DNA of 64,000 nucleotides from Gemmatimonadota bacterium. Its GTDB lineage: Bacteria; Gemmatimonadota; Gemmatimonadetes; Longimicrobiales; Gaopeijiaceae. The first letter of the stretch is position 1, and every line of letters starts with the position of its first letter. The position numbers and the translations under genes are program-made. The stretch covers positions 124,001 through 188,000 of the forward strand of contig JAWKQN010000003.1 of the NCBI GenBank assembly GCA_041390125.1, written 5' to 3'. The notes below the pieces were generated by a model. That model saw only the letters and a list, made by a program, of their open reading frames with translations. It was not told the DNA's origin and ran no database searches. Below are positions 58,989 to 64,000 of the stretch, piece by piece.

Positions 58989-59947
58989 GCGACATCGTGG
59001 ACCGGTTGGCCTCGTCGTCGGTGGTCGTGGTGGGTGACGTCATGTGGGACGAACAGATCTGGGGGCACGCCAGCCGGATCTCGCCGGAGGCGCCCGTGCC
59101 GGTCGTGGAGGTCGAACGCGTGAGCGGCACGCCGGGTGGGGCCGCCAACGTGGCCGTCAACGCGCGCGCGCTGGGCGCGCGGGTCGCGGTGGTGGGGTTG
59201 GTGGGCGAGGACGGGGCGGGGGAGGCGCTGCGCGCGGGCCTGCAAGCCAGCGGTCTGGACACCGGGGGGCTCCTGGTGGACGGCGGGCGCCCCACGACGC
59301 GCAAGTCGCGTGTGCTGGCCCGCGGCCAGCAGGTGGTGCGCATCGACCGGGAGATGCGGGCGCCCATCTCCGACGCCCAGGGCTGTGCGCTGCTGGAGGC
59401 CCTCGACGAGCCGCTCCGGCACGCGGGGGTGGTGGTGGTCTCCGACTACGCGAAAGGAGTGGTGCAGGGGCGGTTGGTGCGCGGCATCGTGGAACGCGCC
59501 CGGGCCCGAGGCATCCCGGTGCTCGTCGACCCCAAGGGGCTGGACTTCGCGAAGTACGAGGGTGTGGACCTGATCACGCCCAACCAGCAGGAGGCCTCCG
59601 GTGCGGCCGCCATCGAGATCACCGACCGGGCGTCGCTCGAACGGGCGGCGCTGCGCCTGCGTGAGCTCACGCAGGCGCGTGCGCTCCTGATCACGCGCGG
59701 CGGGGAGGGCATGGCGCTGTTCGAGGACGGGCCGCCCACCTACCTCCCGGCCGCGACCCGGCAGGTGTACGACGTCACCGGCGCGGGGGATACCGCCGTG
59801 GCCACGCTGGCGCTGGCGCTGGCGGCGGGCGTGGCGCTGGCGGACGCGGCGCGGCTCGCCAACCGGGCGGCCGGCATCGTGGTGGAGAAGGTGGGGACGG
59901 CCAGCGTATCCGCTGCCGAGCTCCGCGACGTGCTGGCGCGCGCATGA
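58985..59947 (+). CDS. hldA: D-glycero-beta-D-manno-heptose-7-phosphate kinase
   Basis: 320 residues of the PfkB family, matching the kinase half of HldE: 'VVVVGDVMWDEQIWGHASRISPEAPVPVVEVERVSGTPGGAANVAVNARALGA', 'GQQVVRIDRE', 'VVVSDYAKGVV', 'VLVDPKGLDFAKYEG', 'TPNQQEA' and the catalytic 'DVTGAGDTAVATLALALAAG'. It makes heptose-1,7-bisphosphate in the cytoplasm, the substrate of GmhB next door. GTG 58985 gives a GTGA overlap with the previous stop; GTG 58982 is the alternative. Confidence 0.93.
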   Translation: MSDIVDRLASSSVVVVGDVMWDEQIWGHASRISPEAPVPVVEVERVSGTPGGAANVAVNARALGARVAVVGLVGEDGAGEALRAGLQASGLDTGGLLVDGGRPTTRKSRVLARGQQVVRIDREMRAPISDAQGCALLEALDEPLRHAGVVVVSDYAKGVVQGRLVRGIVERARARGIPVLVDPKGLDFAKYEGVDLITPNQQEASGAAAIEITDRASLERAALRLRELTQARALLITRGGEGMALFEDGPPTYLPAATRQVYDVTGAGDTAVATLALALAAGVALADAARLANRAAGIVVEKVGTASVSAAELRDVLARA

Positions 59948-60507
59948 GCGGTCCCGACGGGGCCTGGGGCGTCTTCCTGGACCGGGACGGCACGCTCATC
60001 GAGGACACCGGCTATCCGCGCCGGCCGCAGGACGTGCGCCTGCTGCCCGGCGCCGTGGACGCCTTGCGGGCGTTCCGGGCCCTCGGCGCGCGCCTCGTCG
60101 TGGTCTCCAACCAGTCGGGCGTGGGGCGGGGTTGGATCACCCCGCAGGAGATGGAGGCCGTCGACGACCGCTTCCGGGCCCTGCTGGCGGACGAGGGCAT
60201 CACGCTCGACGCGGTCCACTATTGCACGGACGCGCCGGACCGGGCCACCGGCCGCCGCAAGCCCGGCCCCGGCATGCTCCTGGAAGCCCTGGCGGCGCTC
60301 GTGCTGGAGCCCGGCCGTTCGGTCATGATCGGCGACAAGGAAACGGATGTGCAGGCCGGGCGGGCCGCCGGCCTGGCCACCGTGCTCCTGGCTCCGTCCG
60401 GCCCCGCGCCGGGGGCCACCGAGGCCGACCAGGTGGCGACGTCCTGGCCCGCGGCGGTCGCCTGGGTGCGTCGGCGCACCGGGCACCCGGGAACCGGGTC
60501 CGGGTAG
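59944..60507 (+). CDS. gmhB: Heptose-1,7-bisphosphate 7-phosphatase
   Basis: 187 residues of the HAD family with the nucleophile motif 'VFLDRDGTLIEDTGY' (Asp 13 and Asp 15), 'VVVSNQSGVGRGWIT', 'RRKPGPGMLLEAL' and 'SVMIGDKETDVQAGRAAG'. It removes the 7-phosphate in the ADP-heptose pathway. The zinc loop of typical GmhB (a Cys-x-His and a Cys-x-Cys before RKP) is shortened: only 'YCTDAPDRATGRRKP' is present, so zinc is probably not bound. It overlaps hldA by 4 bp. A histidinol-phosphatase role is conceivable but the context favours heptose. Confidence 0.9.
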   Translation: MSGPDGAWGVFLDRDGTLIEDTGYPRRPQDVRLLPGAVDALRAFRALGARLVVVSNQSGVGRGWITPQEMEAVDDRFRALLADEGITLDAVHYCTDAPDRATGRRKPGPGMLLEALAALVLEPGRSVMIGDKETDVQAGRAAGLATVLLAPSGPAPGATEADQVATSWPAAVAWVRRRTGHPGTGSG

Positions 60508-60559
60508 TACGCAGCGCCCCGGATCGAGCCGGGGGGCTTCGCGACTCGAGGGACCCACG

Positions 60560-61384
60560 ATGCAGAGAACCAAGGTCTTCGGCCTGATGGCGGTCATGAC
60601 GGCGATGTTCGTCGTCGTCGGGGGCGTGTTCGGCGGTCGGGGTGGGGCGCTGACGTTCTTCCTCTTCGCCGCGGTCATGAACTTCGGCATGTACTGGTTC
60701 AGCGACCGCATGGTGCTCCGGATGTACCGGGCCCGTACGGTGGGCCCCGAGGACGCACCCGAGCTGTACGCGATGGTGGACCGTCTGCGGCAGCGCGCCA
60801 GCCTGCCCATGCCGACGCTGGCCATCGCGCCGCAACAGCAGCCCAATGCGTTCGCCACCGGCCGCAATCCGGAGCACGCCGTGGTCTGCTGCACCACCGG
60901 CCTGCTGGAGCTGATGAGCGAGCCCGAGATCGAGGGGGTGCTGGCGCACGAGCTGGCGCACATCAAGCACCGGCACATGCTGACCGGGACGGTGGCGGCC
61001 ACGATGTCCGGGGCCATCGCGTCCCTGGCGCGCTGGGGCTTCCTCCTGTCGCGCGGGGACGACCGCAACCCCGTCGTGGGCATCGCCATGATGATCATCG
61101 CGCCCATCGCGGCGTTCATCATCCAGATGGCCATCAGCCGCCAGAACGAATTCCAGGCCGACCGTACGGCGGCCGAGATCGTCGGGCGCCCGGACGGCCT
61201 CATGCAGGCCCTGGAGCGGCTCGACATGGCGTCCCGGCGCATCCCCATGGACGTCAACCCCGCGGCGGCGCAGCTCGCCATCGTGAACCCTCTCGCGGGC
61301 GTGCGCGGAGGCGGCTTCATGAAGCTGTTCAGCACGCACCCGCCCACCGCCGAGCGCATCGCCGCGCTGCGGGCGCTGCGGTAG
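60560..61384 (+). CDS. htpX: HtpX-type membrane zinc metalloprotease
   Basis: 274 residues with two N-terminal membrane helices (about 7-25 and 30-47), the zinc motif HELAH at 130-134, the third ligand region 'NEFQADRTAAEIVGRPDGLMQAL' and the C-terminal 'LFSTHPPTAERIAAL', as in HtpX. The short 'NAFATGRNPEHAVVCCTTGLLELM' stretch is also typical. It degrades damaged membrane proteins. GAGGGA precedes ATG 60560. It lies 52 bp after gmhB and is followed by uvrA. Confidence 0.94.
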   Translation: MQRTKVFGLMAVMTAMFVVVGGVFGGRGGALTFFLFAAVMNFGMYWFSDRMVLRMYRARTVGPEDAPELYAMVDRLRQRASLPMPTLAIAPQQQPNAFATGRNPEHAVVCCTTGLLELMSEPEIEGVLAHELAHIKHRHMLTGTVAATMSGAIASLARWGFLLSRGDDRNPVVGIAMMIIAPIAAFIIQMAISRQNEFQADRTAAEIVGRPDGLMQALERLDMASRRIPMDVNPAAAQLAIVNPLAGVRGGGFMKLFSTHPPTAERIAALRALR

Positions 61385-61429
61385 GAGGGCCCGACGCTGC
61401 CGGTTTCGATCGATCCTCGCGAGCACCTC

Positions 61430-64000
61430 GTGGTCCGGGGTGCTCGCGAGCACAACCTCCAGGACATCGACGTCTGCCTTCCCCGGAACCGACTGGTCGT
61501 CATCACCGGCCTGTCGGGCTCGGGGAAGTCGTCGTTGGCCTTCGACACCATCTACGCCGAAGGCCAGCGGCGGTACGTCGAGTCCCTCTCCGCCTACGCC
61601 CGTCAGTTCCTCGGGCTCATGGAGAAGCCCGACGTCGACACGATCGAAGGGCTGTCGCCGGCCATCTCCATCGAGCAGAAGACGGTCAGCCGCAACCCGC
61701 GCTCGACGGTCGGGACCGTCACGGAGATCTACGACTACCTGCGCCTGCTCTTCGCCCGGGTGGGCACGCCGCACTGTCCGACGTGTGGCGCGCCGGTGGA
61801 GCGTCAGTCCGCGACGCAGATCGTCGGGCGCCTGCTGGAGCTGGGCGACGGCACCAAGATCGAGATCCTCGCTCCGCTGGTGCGCGGTCGGAAGGGCGCG
61901 TTCCGCGATCTCTTCGAGAAGGCGCGCAAGGAGGGGTTCGTGCGGGCGCGGGTGGACGGGACCGTCCATGATCTGACGGATCCACCCACGCTCAACCGCT
62001 ACGAGAACCACGAGATCGCCATCGTCGTGGATCGGCTGGTCCTGAAGCAGGAGGAGCGGGACCGCCTCGCCGATTCCGTCGAAACGGCGCTCAAGGCCGC
62101 CGAGGGCGTCGTGGAGGTGACGGAGCACAAGGGCAAGACCCCGGTGCGCCACCTGTTCTCCGAGCACTATGCCTGTGTGGAATGCGGGACGGACCTGCCC
62201 GAGCTGGAGCCCCGCCAGTTCTCCTTCAACTCGCCGTTCGGCGCCTGTCCCGACTGCGGCGGATTGGGCACACGCAAGGAGGTCAACCCCGAGCTGCTGC
62301 TCGCGGACCCCTCCGTGTCCCTGCTGGAAGGCGTCGTCCTGCCCTGGGGAGAGCCCACCGGCAACCTGCGCCATTCGCTGATCCCCGGGCTCGCCGCGGC
62401 CTACGAGTTCGACGCCAACGATCCCTGGTCCAGCCTCTCGCGCGAAGCGCAGAAGGCGATCCTGCAGGGTTCGGGCAAGATGAAGATCCGCTTCCCCTAC
62501 CGTGCGGGCAGCAACAAGGGGCACTACGAGGATCGCTGGGAGGGCGTCGTCGCCAGCGTCGAGCGTCGGTACGCCGAGACCAAGTCGGATCAGGTCCGGG
62601 CGCAGCTCGAGGAGTACATGTCCACCCTGCCGTGCACGGCGTGCGGCGGCAGCCGGCTGCGGCCCGAGTCGCTCGCCGTGCGCATCGGCGGTCGCTCCAT
62701 CTGGGACGTGGTGGACGCCCCCATCGACGAGGTGCTCGACTTCGCCACGCGCTTGCGTGTCCAGGGCGAGCGGGCCTCACGCAAGGCCGTGGACATGCGT
62801 CCGCTGCCGCAGGAGATCGCGGGCCCCATCCTCAAGGAGGTACGCGAGCGCCTGGGCTTCCTCACCGACGTGGGGCTGGGCTACCTGACGCTCTCGCGCT
62901 CGGCGGAGTCGCTGTCCGGCGGGGAAGGGCAGCGCATCCGCCTCGCCACCCAGATCGGGAGCCGCCTTGTCGGCGTGCTGTACATCCTGGACGAGCCGTC
63001 CATCGGTCTGCACCAGCGCGACAACGCGCGCCTGCTCGGCACGCTGGAGCGCCTGCGCGAGCTCGGCAACACCGTGATCGTGGTCGAGCACGACGAGGAT
63101 ACCATCCGGGCCGCCGACCACATCGTGGACCTGGGACCGGGAGCGGGCCGGGCCGGCGGGCGCGTGGTGGTGGAGGGGACCCTGCAGGACGTGATGGCGA
63201 GCGACGCTTCGCTGACCGGCGCCTACCTCTCCGGCCGGCGCGCCATCCCGGTGCCGGAGCAGCGGCGCGACGCCGGCGAGCAGGGGTGGCTCGTCGTGCG
63301 CAACGCCCGCGAGCACAACCTGAAGGACCTCGACGTCCGCATCCCGCTGGGGTGCTTCGTGGCGGTGACCGGGGTCAGCGGCTCGGGGAAGTCCACGCTG
63401 GTCAACGAGACCCTGTATCGGGCCCTGGCCCGGCGACTCTACCGCTCCAAGGCCCTGCCCGGCGCGCACGACGGCATCGAAGGGCTCGAGCGCGTGGACA
63501 AGGTCATCGAGGTGGACCAGTCCCCGATCGGACGTACGCCGCGCTCCAACCCGGCCACGTACACGGGGCTGTTCACGCCCATCCGGGATCTGTTCGCCAG
63601 CCTGCCCGAATCCCAGATGCGCGGCTATTCCGCCGGCCGCTTCTCCTTCAACGTGAAGGGGGGGCGCTGCGAGGCCTGCGCCGGCGACGGCCTGGTCAAG
63701 ATCGAGATGCACTTCCTGCCCGACGTGTACGTCCCGTGCGACGTGTGCCGCGGGCGGCGCTACAACCGCGAGACGCTGGACGTCTTCTACAAGGGCAAGA
63801 ACATCGCCGACGTCCTCGACATGACCGTCGAAGAGGCAGTGGAGTTCTTCGATGCGGTGCCGCGGATCCGCGAGAAGCTCTCCACGCTCGCCGACGTGGG
63901 ATTGGGCTACGTCCACCTGGGTCAATCGGCCACGACGCTGTCGGGCGGGGAGGCCCAGCGGGTCAAGCTGGCGACCGAGCTGAGCAAGCGCGCCACCGGG
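61430..64000 (+). CDS. uvrA: Excinuclease ABC subunit A (3' end beyond the window)
   Basis: About 857 codons are present; a full UvrA has roughly 940-950 residues, so some 90 are missing at the right edge. Visible are 'VVRGAREHNLQDIDV', Walker A GLSGSGKSS, the first zinc module 'CVECGTDLPELEPRQF...CPDCGG', signature 'SLSGGEGQRIRLATQIGS', 'YILDEPSIGLHQRDN', the second Walker A GVSGSGKST and 'GGRCEACAGDGLVKIEMHFLPDVYVPCDVCRG'. It scans DNA for bulky lesions with UvrB. GTG 61430 is used here, but AGGAGGG at 61383-61389 points to an in-frame CTG at 61397, giving eleven more residues (LPVSIDPREHL). Confidence 0.96.
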   Translation, partial: MVRGAREHNLQDIDVCLPRNRLVVITGLSGSGKSSLAFDTIYAEGQRRYVESLSAYARQFLGLMEKPDVDTIEGLSPAISIEQKTVSRNPRSTVGTVTEIYDYLRLLFARVGTPHCPTCGAPVERQSATQIVGRLLELGDGTKIEILAPLVRGRKGAFRDLFEKARKEGFVRARVDGTVHDLTDPPTLNRYENHEIAIVVDRLVLKQEERDRLADSVETALKAAEGVVEVTEHKGKTPVRHLFSEHYACVECGTDLPELEPRQFSFNSPFGACPDCGGLGTRKEVNPELLLADPSVSLLEGVVLPWGEPTGNLRHSLIPGLAAAYEFDANDPWSSLSREAQKAILQGSGKMKIRFPYRAGSNKGHYEDRWEGVVASVERRYAETKSDQVRAQLEEYMSTLPCTACGGSRLRPESLAVRIGGRSIWDVVDAPIDEVLDFATRLRVQGERASRKAVDMRPLPQEIAGPILKEVRERLGFLTDVGLGYLTLSRSAESLSGGEGQRIRLATQIGSRLVGVLYILDEPSIGLHQRDNARLLGTLERLRELGNTVIVVEHDEDTIRAADHIVDLGPGAGRAGGRVVVEGTLQDVMASDASLTGAYLSGRRAIPVPEQRRDAGEQGWLVVRNAREHNLKDLDVRIPLGCFVAVTGVSGSGKSTLVNETLYRALARRLYRSKALPGAHDGIEGLERVDKVIEVDQSPIGRTPRSNPATYTGLFTPIRDLFASLPESQMRGYSAGRFSFNVKGGRCEACAGDGLVKIEMHFLPDVYVPCDVCRGRRYNRETLDVFYKGKNIADVLDMTVEEAVEFFDAVPRIREKLSTLADVGLGYVHLGQSATTLSGGEAQRVKLATELSKRATG
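61440..61453. repeat. Perfect 14-bp palindrome at the uvrA start
   Basis: GTGCTCGCGAGCAC is its own reverse complement. A related half (CTCGCGAGCACC at 61416-61427) also pairs with GGTGCTCGCGAG at 61439-61450, forming a 12-bp hairpin whose 11-nt loop holds the GTG at 61430. It may be an operator or block initiation at that GTG; it may also be chance from the codons of REH. Confidence 0.5.

Noticed and set aside
61440..61453. LexA box at uvrA
   Set aside because: GTGCTCGCGAGCAC does not match the LexA sites I know (CTGT-N8-ACAG, GAAC-N4-GTTC, or GTTC-N7-GTTC), so I do not call it one.

Overview
The window is very GC-rich, coding-dense bacterial DNA from a Gram-negative (diderm) organism. It encodes ADP-heptose synthesis, several heptosyltransferase-like GT9 enzymes, a TamA/TamB pair, TolC and Lgt. 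A sortilin/VPS10-type Asp-box propeller, a signal-peptide creatininase homologue, a decayed ADOP-type permease and a three-PASTA membrane protein are a mix often met in Gemmatimonadota. Three upstream regions carry a -10 box resembling the TANNTTTG of the Bacteroidota/FCB group. The phylum assignment (Gemmatimonadota) is inference; no rRNA gene is present to confirm it.

Layout. 1-4542: sparse region, then a minus-strand SnoaL-like secreted protein and a secreted Asp-box propeller protein whose start lies in a four-copy 18-bp repeat. 4903-12430: an efflux cassette (TolC, HlyD/MacA-type adaptor, two LolD/MacB-type ATPases) followed by its likely NtrC-type regulator and NtrY-type kinase; no permease gene is present. 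12492-14663: minus-strand creatininase homologue and a frameshifted, internally deleted ADOP permease. 14902-23532: mutS, a TonB-domain lipoprotein, a cystathionine beta-synthase-type enzyme, ddl, a rhomboid protease and an EF-G paralogue. 23789-38848: a long housekeeping run, mostly joined by 4-bp stop/start overlaps: yebC, ruvCAB, queA, tgt, yajC, def, fmt, thiE-like, thiS, thiG, rsmB, a PASTA protein, a TlpA-like thioredoxin, ybbR, tsaD, lgt and a metallophosphoesterase. 38865-45520: tamA-tamB-like pair for outer-membrane assembly or lipid transport.

45804-60507 is a surface-glycan locus. It holds a Wzm/Wzt ABC exporter, a polysaccharide pyruvyltransferase-like protein, six glycosyltransferase genes (one a GT4-GT9 fusion on the minus strand) and a complete ADP-heptose pathway. 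Two pathway steps are fused in one protein (HldC adenylyltransferase-GmhA isomerase), followed by HldA kinase and GmhB phosphatase. htpX and an incomplete uvrA close the window.

No tRNA, rRNA, CRISPR array, insertion sequence or prophage was recognised. The most notable items are the HldC-GmhA fusion, the GT4-GT9 fusion with an 85-bp antisense overlap, the efflux operon without a permease, the decayed ADOP gene, a shared promoter architecture (TTGAYC, 17-18 bp, TANNTTTG-like), and CTG codons placed exactly where the starts of rsmB, lgt and uvrA would be expected.
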